From positions 1-52,232 of the forward strand of contig JBBBWG010029588.1 in assembly GCA_037176905.1 (NCBI GenBank): 52,232 nt of DNA. Direction: 5' to 3'. Under the pieces are notes generated by a model that ran no database searches, was not told the origin of the DNA, and saw nothing but the letters and a program-made list of their open reading frames with translations. A program made the position numbers and the translations under genes. The DNA comes from Azolla pinnata. Lineage: Eukaryota > Streptophyta > Polypodiopsida > Salviniales > Salviniaceae. This document shows, in pieces, positions 22,053-33,716 of this stretch. Position 1 is the first letter of the stretch, and every line of letters begins with the position of its first letter.

Positions 22053-25000
22053 CGACCTTGATTGCTTCTATGTCCAAGGTACATCTTCTCAATCCCCGAT
22101 CTTCATATCCCGTCTATTCGAATGTTCCGCACAAACTCCCTACAGCTTCCCTGCAATGCATTGTCGGTAAAAAAAACAAAGCAACAGGGAAAATCAGTTG
22201 AGCAATGGAGACGCTTGATAAGCTTTTTCACACTGATGATGTGCTAGAATGGATCTATGGATGATGCACGAGCTCCACATATAGCCCACGGCTGTATGCT
22301 GTACAGAGAAGCAAAAATGTGAATTGATTGAGAAATTATGTGTGGGATCATAAAGAAAGTCAGAAATTTAGTCCGAATATGTTCTCAAGAAGAAATAGGG
22401 AAATGGATGGATTGGAAAATGATGCATCTTAAGATATCAGTGGCCTAGCGGATTGATCATGGAATTATGTACAGGAAAGGATCTCAATTTCTAATTACAT
22501 GCTAGAAAGAAGAAGGAATGGATCAACATATAATGCATGAGGTGTTAAGAAAATTAGTTTGTGGTGAGGAGCAGGTAATATGTTGAACCACAGCAAATTG
22601 CTACAAAAGTCAGGGGCAAATGCATTTACTTCCAAAGACCATTGAAGTGGCTCATTGAGGTAGACTTTGTCAGAATTTCATTGATGGCACGCCAAGAATA
22701 TTTTGGATTCCTCAATGCTTCTGAAACAAGTTATATCATTTTCACTAGTAATAGATACCATGTATTTGATTATGTTTTTGGTGTCTTAGTTCACACACTA
22801 ATAAGTGTTGGCATCACATGAGGAAGAAAAATTGGAAGATCATGGATGAATCACAAATGAATAAGTGTTGGCATCCCATGAGGAAGAAAATTGGAAGATT
22901 ATGGATGAATTTGCTAAATCAGCATGTGGAACAAAGAAATATGGTTAACTACAAACCTAGCTGAAATCCACTGATTGTGAAATTTTAACAATGAAATTCT
23001 CCTTAAGATTTGGACATGCTGTTAACGCAATTTGACATCAACAAAATTATCTTTTTCACAACAGAAAGCTGAGGTCCTCTGATTTTGGGAACCTGTTTCA
23101 TTATCTATTTGACAATATTATTAGGATAATACATTGAGACGAAGTCCAGACTCTGGAAACAGTGTAAAGCCTGCTTCCAAACCTCAAACTCGCATGCGTT
23201 CCTTAACATGATATGAAAGAGGAAATTAATTATGTGGCCCACCACATTTCAAATTTATACTCCATTCTCTTTTTTTAAGTGTTGACATGTTTCAAAGGCA
23301 TATGCCAGACCACATTTTTATATTCTTGAAGGTGCCCAAACCTAAAGTGACTTTATAAGATACAATTTCGTGAATTAAATGCACAAACCTAGACAGACTA
23401 GAATCCAATGCTAACTTAGACTCACTGCATGTCAATCCAGGCATTGGTGACATTGCGTGCCCATCACCTCCCATCTATCCTAATATATGTTCACATGCAC
23501 ACATTTGTTCATAACAGGCTTGTGAATTTAATTTGAGATACGAGTTCATGTATTGTGGAGACTCACGAAAATAATTTATATCAAATCCAAATTTTTAGCA
23601 GACGAAAAAGTGATAGGTGCGATGCATTTTCTAAATTCAATATAATGCTTGTCTCCAAGGATGCATTTAGAACGCAAATAGCCCTACCATTAGTACAATC
23701 AACCATGAAATGTTATAGTTTAACAATCAGGACTGGAAAATTTGTTTTTCCTGGGATATATATAGTGCATGCAAGTGATTCTATCCTTATCAATAATTTG
23801 TATATGGACTGGCTGCATATTCAGTGCCCCTATACTTTCTCTCTTTTACAGTGGAGCAGAGAAAACGCCCTGAGCTACGAGGCAAGCCCACTGCAGTGGT
23901 ACAGTATAACTCATGGAAGGGTGGGGGCCTCATAGCTGTAGGTTATGAAGCTCGCCATTTTGGAGTCACACGGTTGGTTGTCTTTATTTAAAGATATTCT
24001 TGGTTTTTGCTATTATTGGAGCTTTATTTGTGAGGAATGGTGTAGAACAGGAATATTCACTCAATTGTTAGTAATATTTTTTGTGTACTTCATTCTCTAT
24101 GGTGTTCCTCTTGTTCACACAGCCCACTTTTAAAAGTGATGAGATTTTTGAATGAAGTAAAAACATATTGCCAACTAAAATGAGGTAGGTAGACATTGTT
24201 TCTGGACTCAAGAGCAATGCCTTGCTTTTTCTAAAGAATGAATATGTGCCTGGATTGTCTCATGCATTCTGCATTGTTTCTACACTGTTTCCAATATTTA
24301 AAACTCATTACATGTGTGCAAACACAATCTATTTTCTCGATATTTGCGTAAGCCATCTTCAATAGATTCTTCTACATCGTTAAGGAACTCAAGATGAAAC
24401 TCACTGATCTTTACCCAAAACTGTTAACTTCCCTCTTATTATGCGTTTAAAACAAAAAATCTAGCCTTGTAAGAGGAAAAATGCCGCAAAATAGGTGGTA
24501 GAAGATTATAAATCATTAAAGAACTCAGGGTGAAACTCATTTAGCTAAACCCAATGGTCTTGACTACTCTCATATTATACTTATAAAACATAAAAGTTGT
24601 TATACGTGTAAAGGAAACAGTGACAGTGAATATTGCGTGCATTTGAGAAGTTACCACTCTCAACTCCTCACTGAAAAAGAAAGAACAGAGTTTTGAGAAG
24701 CAAAAAATGGTAATGTTTGATTATAAAGCAGTTGACTACAAGCATTAACACCAATAGTCTTGTATTTATGGCCTTTCTTTTTACATTTTTATCTAATTTT
24801 GTTGATGAAAAAGAGGTCTTGTTAATGAAAAGAGATTCTTGATGTTACTTATGTTTCCATCTTCTTTTTTCATATTGTCTTTCAATCTAAAGTCATCTTT
24901 TGAACTTTGTCATTTGTCACTTTTGGTTTTTATGTCAGAATTTGCCTAGTGCCCAGAAACACATATGCTTAGTGAAAAATTATATAACAAAATTCCACGA

Positions 25001-28000
25001 CTAGAATTTGTGAAATTTTCAAAACAGATTTTAAGTATTATATTATAACTTTTTTACTAGGGATGCATAGGTGGTGAAAGAGAGCTTTTGGTTCCCCATA
25101 AAATTGATTTTGTTGATATCAAATGGTTATCAGATGTCAAGATGTACATAAATGAACATGGAAATAGAGATGAATTAAAGTTTTAAGTTTAGCTTTACAG
25201 GTTTATCATATGTAGCTTGTTTAATATCCATGACAGTATTTAGATCCTAGTTGTATTTATCAAAATTGATTGGTTTAACACCATATCTATACAGTGTGCC
25301 GAATGGGTCTCTCTTCAATTGGCCTTCATTAACTACTGGTTTAATAATAAAATATGTTCGGCATTGCTTTTTCCTGTGAGGATAAACTAGGAAGCATGTC
25401 TTCTGACTATCTGAAACCCTTTTTGTTTGAACGGATTGGTTTTTTTTCCCAAAAGGAGCATGCGAGGAGATGATGCAAAGAAGGTTTGCCCAGAAATAGA
25501 GTTGATTCAAGTTCCTGTAGCTCATGGGAAGGCTGATCTTACTCAATACCGAGATGCAGGCTCAGAGGTATTGACCATCTTTTGTATCATCTCTCGTTCC
25601 ATTCATATAGAATTTATGTATGAGATGTTTTTGTAGCAATAACATAAATATGTTATGAAGGTTGTATCTATCCTTTCTCGAAAAGGAATATGTGAAAGAG
25701 CCTCAATTGATGAGGTTTATTTGGACATCACAGAGGAAGCATCAATGTTGCTGCCAAAGGAACCATTCTCAGAAGAAGTTCTCAAGTCCCACATACTTGG
25801 ATATGAAGAGGTATACACTTATTAGTCCAGAGAGTTTCATTGAAGTCACATTCTGTAACTTGTTGATTTAAGTATATCTAAAACCTGCAGTCAAGAAACT
25901 TGTGCACTCCATGTCGAGATGTTGTCTATCATGTTAATGTTCTTTAGCCATGTCCTTGCATTCTTATTATAAGTATCAGCTTATTATTTAGCTATTCATT
26001 AATGCCCGCTTTTTCTTTTACAAGGATTCTGAGGTGAGAAGAGATGTTGTCCTGAAATGGCTTTCAAGAGTTGAAGGAGAACCTGATGATCATTTGCTGG
26101 CATGTGGAGCTGTTGTCATAGCTGAGCTTCGGCTGGCCGTTTTAACTGAAACAGGCTTTACATGCTCAGCAGGTATTGCACATAACAAGGTAGTTCATTG
26201 CCCTTCATGATTGTGAGAGCTTTATACTTACACATGAAATCCTATGAGTTTGATGGCGATCTCATGTTTGCTTGTGTCATTTGCCTATTGTTCGTAGATG
26301 CTTGCTAAGCTTGCCAGTGGGATGCATAAACCTGCACAACAGACCATTGTACCTTCAGCAGCAGTAACTGAATTACTTGCATCATTGCCAATCAAAAAGA
26401 TGTAGTTACACATCTGAGCTGTAATTCATTAAACTAATAGACTAAACATGTACCAATAAAATGTATTGTTACTATAGGAAACAATTAGGAGGGAAGCTTG
26501 GAGACTCATTGCAATCTGATTTGCAAGTTTCGTTTGTTGGTGACCTGTTGCAATTCTCCAAATCAAGGCTACAAGAACTTTATGGTCTTAACAGCGGGTA
26601 ATAAATTTTCTTGAGCATTGTTCTTGCATTGCAATATATTTTACAATGTTATCATGTAGTTTTCAATAAATATGGCAATCCTATTAATACAAATTTGTAT
26701 CTTGTTATAAAAAAAACATGGTGTTGTGCAGCACTTGGTTATGGAATATAGCAAGAGGCATGAGTGGTGATGAAGTGAAGGCTCGAACATTACCAAAAAG
26801 TCATAGTTGTGGAAAAACATTCCCAGGCCCAAAAGCATTGAAGACTTTAGAAGATGTAAGTTGCGCTTTCTCATTTTACAGGTTATATTCATGTATGTTC
26901 TCAAATTTGACTTGTTGTGGTGCACCTTTTTTTCTAAAATCGTATCTGCATATAAAACCTTTTCAACGTCTCACTTCTCTCAGTGAAAGCAAGAGGCAAG
27001 AACAAGAAGAATGAGATTAGGGAAAATTATGGAGGACAGATCTCTCTAGAAATGTCTTTTTGCTTCACCTGAATTTAAAGATAGAATGTGTCATGACCTT
27101 GTCATGCACTCCCTCTCTTGATACAATGGAGTGTATGTGCGCACACAAGAAAGAGATTAACACTGTATTTATATGGGGTGCCTGAGTTTCTCCTCCCTAC
27201 CTTAAGACATGCCCTTATATGGTAGCTTCCATGCCTACTATGCATGTCAACCCACTGGTTAGTTACACCCACATTCAGGGCTATCTTAAGTTGGTCTCAT
27301 GAAAGTTCTTGTCATGACAGAATGGAAATGCATTTAATTTGTACTAGAAAATATTATCTAGAGAGGTATTTTCACCTTTCAGCTGTACCAAATGTAGTAT
27401 GAAAAGAAAATATGGCAATGTTTCTTTCCCTGTAAATGCGTTCTGTATTTTGGATTTGATTGTGAGGAGCCTATGATGCTCTGATTTGAATGAAAGAGCG
27501 ATTGTGGAAGAAAAGGGTATGAATTATTATTATTTAGTTATATCATTACTACTGATTAAGAGGTAACTAAATTTTTCTGAGTTAGTATGTTCTATTAAAA
27601 TGAAAGTTTTACATTGGTGTGCTCAGGGCATATGATAACCTAGAGTTAGATTTCCGTGCTCTGGGGTTGTGATGGTCAAATTATTAGACACGATATTTCT
27701 GTTATTGAGTTGACATTTGGATCAAAGAAATTTCAGTACGACAAACTGATGGATTTAATATTTGTAGATCTGAGCAAGGTATCCATTGAAACCCTTTCTT
27801 TATGGAAGAGCTAACGTTCATTCACATACTTGCTACTCTTAAACTCTTTCTTGAGTTGTTCTTGAGAAAATGTGGTCCTGAGGAGTGAGATCATGTTTAT
27901 CTGGTGTAACAATTTCCTCGAAAGATGATTTATACACAGACATACTACCTTCACTGGAAGCAATATAGCTTGTTTCTTGAATATCTGCGAACCTTTCTAG

Positions 28001-30965
28001 ATTTTACAGAGAGGATCTGTATGTTGGCATTGTTGATTTCCCTGGAGGAAACTCGTACATGCTAATGCTCTCTTCAATCTTATCAGCATATTCCAGTGGC
28101 TCTAGGGCCTGCATTAGTGATTACCTTTTCAGTTTGAGGGTGCACACAAGAGTAGGTCATACAATCTGGGAACCTTAGCATGTGTGTATGGCTATTGCAT
28201 TGTAATATAGCCATAGCTCGCTTGAAAAAAGCAGTTCCTGCTGAAGGAGTGATGGATGTCAGGCTTTCTTTTACTTTTTCATCATGTGTTTGTGTGATTC
28301 TTCTGTGAGACTCTGTTGAGCCACTTCGTTAGTTTACATGGAGCTGCAGCTATTCATCTAGAAGGCAGATAATTCATGTGTGCAGGTGCAGCAGTGGATA
28401 CGAGAGCTAGCAGGAGAGCTGCAGGAACGACTGGATGTTGATTACCAGCAAAATCATAGGGTGGCCCACCTTTTGTCTCTGCATGCTGAGGTAAATCATG
28501 TAAGAAAGCATTTATTTGCTTCAGCAGCTTGAGTTGCGTATAAATTTATGCATGGATTAAGTTTGTCACTGCCTACGATAAATGTAACCAAGGACAGGGT
28601 ATCATGTTGGCACTTAGACCTGATCTTATACAGAAGACAATAATTTCCTCATCTAAACAGTGTCCACTTCTGCATTTGTTACAATATAGAACCAAAGAAA
28701 GAAAGAAAGGTATTATATTGCTTTTCCAAGAGGCCAAAATGCCCTGTAAGGCATAACAAGACATTATATTACATTGTTGTGCTGTTTTGGGAACAACAAA
28801 CCGAGAAAAATGTAACTGCAAATCAGAATAATGGAAGGTTCTTAACGCATAGAGACTGGAACCTTTTCTTGTGCGGGCTTTGATGTGAGATGATGGTCTT
28901 TATCTGTTGATAACAATGGGTGAACAAGCAGCAGAGAACTGACACACACTTTTTTCACATGCAAAGAGTCGTATTTAAAATGGCATCAACTCTACCATGC
29001 AGAAATACATTAGTCCTCATACTTAGATGAGTTGTAGTGTACAACATTTGCAAGCCTGTAAGGATAGTAAAATTATTAGATAATGCGCATAGAACAATAC
29101 AGAGAATATCAATGCTAAGCTGGCAAGCCAAATAAGATATCATTAACATAGTGCGATGTATATATATATACTGCAATAATCTTGAAATTTCAAATGATTG
29201 GCTCGTTTTGTAGGGATTGAAGGGAAACCTTGATAGGAAATTTCCTTCAAGATCATGTGTATTGCGCTATGGGAAGGAGAAACTGGCCGAAGATGCTCTC
29301 AAACTTTTTGAGCGTGCGTTGAATGAGTATTTGGCATCTTATTCTACCTTTACACAAGAAAAGGGCAGCAGTACATCTGGTGGCTGGGCCATCACTGCAT
29401 TATTTATTGGAGCATCTAACATTTCAGCTATACCATCTGTAAGTAAATTCTAAATCTTAATTGGTTGGAGTATATGCTCTAGATATTAAGCTGTGCTTTC
29501 TCGGTTTGACAGGGTATTAATCCTATAACACGATTTTTTCCTACTCCTGTTCCACCATCGTCAACACTCTGCAGCTCGGCTTACTCTTGTGCAAATCCTG
29601 CTAGAGAACATGAAACCATGCGTGAAGATTGTGAGCATCCTAATTATCCAGGCATAGACGAATCTGCAAACTTCTCAAATAATCCAGCACAGGCTGCAGA
29701 GGGCACCTTGACTAGAGCTACTCCTCAACTGCATAATGCATTGGGCCATGCTGAAGGTAGTTGCAAAATTTCATAGATGGTTTCAGCTAGCTCCAGTCGC
29801 TAAAATCATGGAGTAAGAAATTTTGATTACCAATTACTGCAGGGACTTGTGTATTTCAGGAAGAATTGTGCATAGATGAATCTGCTAATTGCTCAAAATG
29901 TCCATCACAAGCTGTAGAGGTGGAGCTTGGCACCTTGACTGGGGCTACAACTCAATTTGGGGAAGGTAGTCAGAAAATCTCATAAAGCCTGTCAACAAAC
30001 TCCTGCTGCTAAATAATGGAGTAGGGAACTTTGATTTCCAATTGGCGTTTTGTAATGCTGCAGGACCTAGTACGTTTCAGGAAGCACAAAGTATGGAACA
30101 AATTAGCAATGAAAGGCTTGATATGACAGCAAACATATTGAGTGATGCCTGTGATACAATTGGAATCAAAAGGACCCCAACATCTGCTGATGATGAAATT
30201 TCAAAGGTTCAACATCAAGAACTCCAACTTCTAACACCTAGTTCAATAAGAATTTCAGTCAAGAAAAACGTAATTCCTGCCAATGACAAAACTCAACTTC
30301 CTGCCTCCACAACACATAGTTTGTCGTCGGAAGGTTCTTGTACTGTTGAACGTCAGCACACTGGAGTACCAAACAAAGATGATGGAGGTGGTCAAGAATC
30401 CCACCGTATACGAAACAAATATGAAGCTGATGAACATAAACTCTCTGAAGTAGACAGGCTTTCTGGAAATGCTAGACAGCAAACATGTCATCATCCAACA
30501 TGCAGTCATAGGGTATCGGATGAAATGGATATATCGGTTTCAAATACAAAAACTGGTTCATCTCTGATGCCCTGTTCAATAAGAGATGTTTCTATCCCAG
30601 GCATTCTCAGAGACGTCCATGATGTTCAGTGTAGCAACACACCTCAGTTCCATGATGCAGCTCACTTTGGAGAAAGTGGAACCTCGTTTGTACAACCAAC
30701 AAATAAATTTCAGTTGCAACAACGGACAGGGGCAATGGGAATTCCTAAACTTAGAGATTTATGGAACAGCATGAAGCCTAATTCCTCCTCTAATGAGATG
30801 TCATGGAGCTACAAAAAGGGAGACATAGATGCACAAGTGCTCTCTGAGCTTCCTGAAGAGTTACAACATGAGCTGTGTATCAGCTTGGGATTGAAACGGC
30901 CACGTCTGGGGAAGAAATCAACTATCAATGATTTCTTTGAAGGAACTACACGTGGGCACAACTAA
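22003..30965 (+). CDS. POLH: DNA polymerase eta (Y-family translesion polymerase)
   Basis: Bypasses UV photoproducts. Thirteen exons: 22003-22078, 23852-23972, 25456-25567, 25661-25810, 26025-26189, 26298-26401, 26478-26597, 26732-26855, 28386-28490, 29214-29438, 29513-29756, 29843-29965 and 30064-30965; 856 residues, longer than the roughly 670 of Arabidopsis POLH. Starts MPVARPQPSQ. Metal site HVDLDCFY (Asp18); SIDE motif with Asp120/Glu121; GIAHNKMLAKLASG; helix-hairpin-helix near SLPIKKM; little-finger region in exons 8-10. The long C-terminal tail carries a ubiquitin-binding motif (UBM-like, IDAQVLSELPEELQ, 811-824) and a PCNA-binding PIP-like end (STINDFF, 842-848; no Gln at the first position). 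Exon 12 looks like a duplicate of the end of exon 11. Introns 1, 2 and 8 are 1.5-1.8 kb. The start is duplicated across the assembly gap. Confidence 0.95.
22800..22911 (+). repeat. 60-bp tandem duplication in POLH intron 1
   Basis: The block AATAAGTGTTGGCATCnCATG starts at 22800 and again at 22860, period exactly 60, with a few mismatches. Confidence 0.9.
29640..30085 (+). repeat. intragenic tandem duplication, exon plus intron (about 210 bp x 2)
   Basis: The end of POLH exon 11 with intron 11, and exon 12 with intron 12, are related copies. Protein copies read IDESANFSNNPAQAAE and IDESANCSKCPSQAVE, each followed by GTLT-x-AT. The introns share GTAGTnnnAAAATnTCATA, TAATGGAGTA-like and TTTGATTnCCAATT blocks, and the following exons share ACnTTTCAGGAAG-type starts. 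Confidence 0.85.
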
Positions 30966-33716
30966 ATCCAAGCTCTAAACATTTATTACACATTGTCAAT
31001 TCTTTGGCATCACCTGACAAACCTATCAGGTGCATAGATAACATTAGAAACTTACATGTGTTAGGTGGTTGGAAATGTTTACGGGGCCATGCTGGATGGG
31101 TATAGTCTACCTAGCTGACATTACTTACAGATAGAAGCAGTAAATTAACTTGTGTCTAATAGGAATCCCAAAACGTCCTGCTACTATCACATTGCGGATG
31201 AAAGTTGAATGTAAGGTTTCGATTTTTCTCCATGATTTTTTCAATGAATACTAGAAGACAACTGAGTTCATTTCCCTGTAATACTAACTTGTAGATTTAA
31301 ATTCATTGCAAGAAATAGTTTGAATTCGTGGGTGTAAGGCCGTGTCACAAAAGCCTAAAGGGCCTCAGTACTGTAATTTGAATACAAGTGTGTTTGCTTC
31401 TCATGGAAAACTGTTTGTGCTAGCTAGGTGGAGAAATTCCTTGGAAAAGTAGTGGCAGCTATTTGAGGTTATTTAACTGTGAAGTTTCGTTATATTTTAA
31501 TGCAAACTGCAGGCAGAAACAGCGCATGAGGCCATGCAAGAAGAGTGATCTCTCAAGCACATAAACCTCTGCACTTGATGTGGTCATATTGCTGATTATC
31601 AAGAGTCAATATGTAGATAGATTGTTGAACATTGGATTTGGAAATTATTTCTCTTCAAACATATCATATTTATCCACATTATCAGCCTCTTCATTTGTGG
31701 CTCTTTGTGTTGCTGCCTTGTATTATTGTAGTTTTTATGAGGTTTTGGTTTGAATGTTCATCATATACATCTGCTTGAATATCTTTGTACTTTATTTGTG
31801 AGGCTAGGGTATAGAAGCTTCTTTCATATGTCTGTTTTTTTAGATATCCACACAGTAGCTGCAATTAGAACTTGTAGCTTGACTTTATGACCTTATGAGG
31901 TCTTTGAGATTAATGCTTTATTTCTGATCTATTAAATGGTTCCATGCTTGTGTGATTTCCTTATCTAACATACATTTGATTTAGCTTTACCAGAAAGTGA
32001 TTTACCTAACTAGCTTGCAGTTCTATCTTGCAAGAAAGAAACAAAAATGATTCAATCTGTGGTTATAACGTTTGTTTTGAAATCAGTGATAGATTTCATC
32101 ATTTTCAAGCGAAATTAAGTTGTAGTTATTAAGATTGAAACGATTCCAAGGAAGAAGGCAAATTAACGACTGCTGTAGATGTGTTTCAAGGAATCGAGAG
32201 TGATTAAGGATGGATTGCTTAACCTTATGATTACTTAAACATAAATTCATTGATAACAAAAAACAAGTTTGTACACGATGACACAATTACCAGTGAATAC
32301 TTCTGTTCCTCCCTTGAAAGGAAGGAAGAGCTAACAAGGAAATCTTCTGAGAAAGACTAAGATGCAAGTTAGAGGTGGAATTATTAACAGGATGAATAGT
32401 GATTGTAGTCGATAACCACAACGCTAGTTGCACAAACATGAGCTCTAACTGCTCACTTCGTCGCTCTAATCACAATGAACGCTCTTAATCATTGGGTCTT
32501 ATAAAACTAGTCAATTCTCTTTGATCACGAACACACCAGAAAGGTATGGAGAAAGAACACCCAATTGCAGCAAGAACAAAGAGTGCAGAAAGCGTGAAAG
32601 AGTTTAGGTGAAGCAAAAAGAGAGGGCGAGCAAGTTTGTCATTCACCTTTTTTAAGATCTTTTAAAATAATTGAGATTGAACTACAGAATCAAGATTAAG
32701 GGCTGTTTTAGTCTTAACCTTTTTTTTCTTTAAGATTGTTACAACTTCCACTTGGAGGTAATAATGCCTGAAAGCTAGTAGAAACAACCCAATGCCATGT
32801 TTTCATCCAAATACTTCAATGATACTTCTTTTTAAACTGCTTTCCCACCTTTGTGGCTTTGATGTTACTCTGATTATCCTGATTATCCTGGCTGTGACCT
32901 CTTACACAGTTAAGCTGCAAATGATATCTTTCCTACGTCCTCTACAAGCATTTTATTAGCATCCATGAAGGTCAAAACACTAAATGATATAGATGGAAAG
33001 CTCCATAGACATATAAAGGTGACAGATTCTTTGAAGTTATTGAATTCCACCAATGATATACATTCAAATCGACAGTGCACATATAAATAGAGGAGAGTGA
33101 GACACTGTCAGTTACCATCATTGTTCTAATGGGTACAAAGCATTTCTTGGCTGGTACAGAAAGCATGTTCCCGGCCAGTGCTCCACCCATTACTGTTGTG
33201 AAAACAGAAATAATGGCAAGAGTTAAGGCTTTAACAACAAACTTTCCGGCTTTAGGACCAGCATTCCTATCTGTATAAGAGCATTTGCATGTGGTGCACT
33301 AGATATGAAATACATCAAACTCATTTCGGCGAAAAAAAAGGAGGTCAGCTTTCAACTGGCCAGAACTATTAACCTAAAAGCTAAAACAATGCCTCTCCAA
33401 GAACAGAATATATAATTTTTTGGGAAGGCAGTCAAAAAGGTACCACACTAGTAAAATGGCTGTGTATACTACGAGCACTTCATTGCTCAGTTAAGTATTT
33501 CTAGACCTACACATTTTGGTGGGGCGGTTAGAGATAAACTGATATTCACATCAGAGTTGCAGCCTATGCCTACAGAATGTAGAGGGTCTCCATATCTAGA
33601 AGCTTCAACAAGCAGATGGACAATGATTCATGTCCCGAGTTGTAGGATACTCCTCTAACACAAACTCCACGCACAATCTTTTTATACAAAGCCGCAATGG
33701 ATGAGAGACTGCAAGC
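30966..33716. other. intergenic between POLH and SWIB gene
   Basis: POLH 3' UTR and flank, then AT-rich DNA. The only protein-like signal is a possible exon at 33117-33273 (minus), listed separately. Confidence 0.6.
33117..33273 (-). CDS. possible isolated exon, membrane-like peptide
   Basis: On the minus strand an acceptor-like TTATACAG precedes a 51-residue open stretch that starts RNAGPKAGKFVVKAL, continues through a hydrophobic segment (about 20 residues, with GGALAGNM) and ends CFVPIRTMM before a donor-like GTAACT. The composition looks protein-like rather than random, with one plausible membrane span. I do not recognise the family and found no matching neighbour exons. It could be a relic, an alternative 3' exon of the SWIB gene, or chance. 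If joined to an acceptor near 32943, translation would stop within two codons. Confidence 0.3.
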
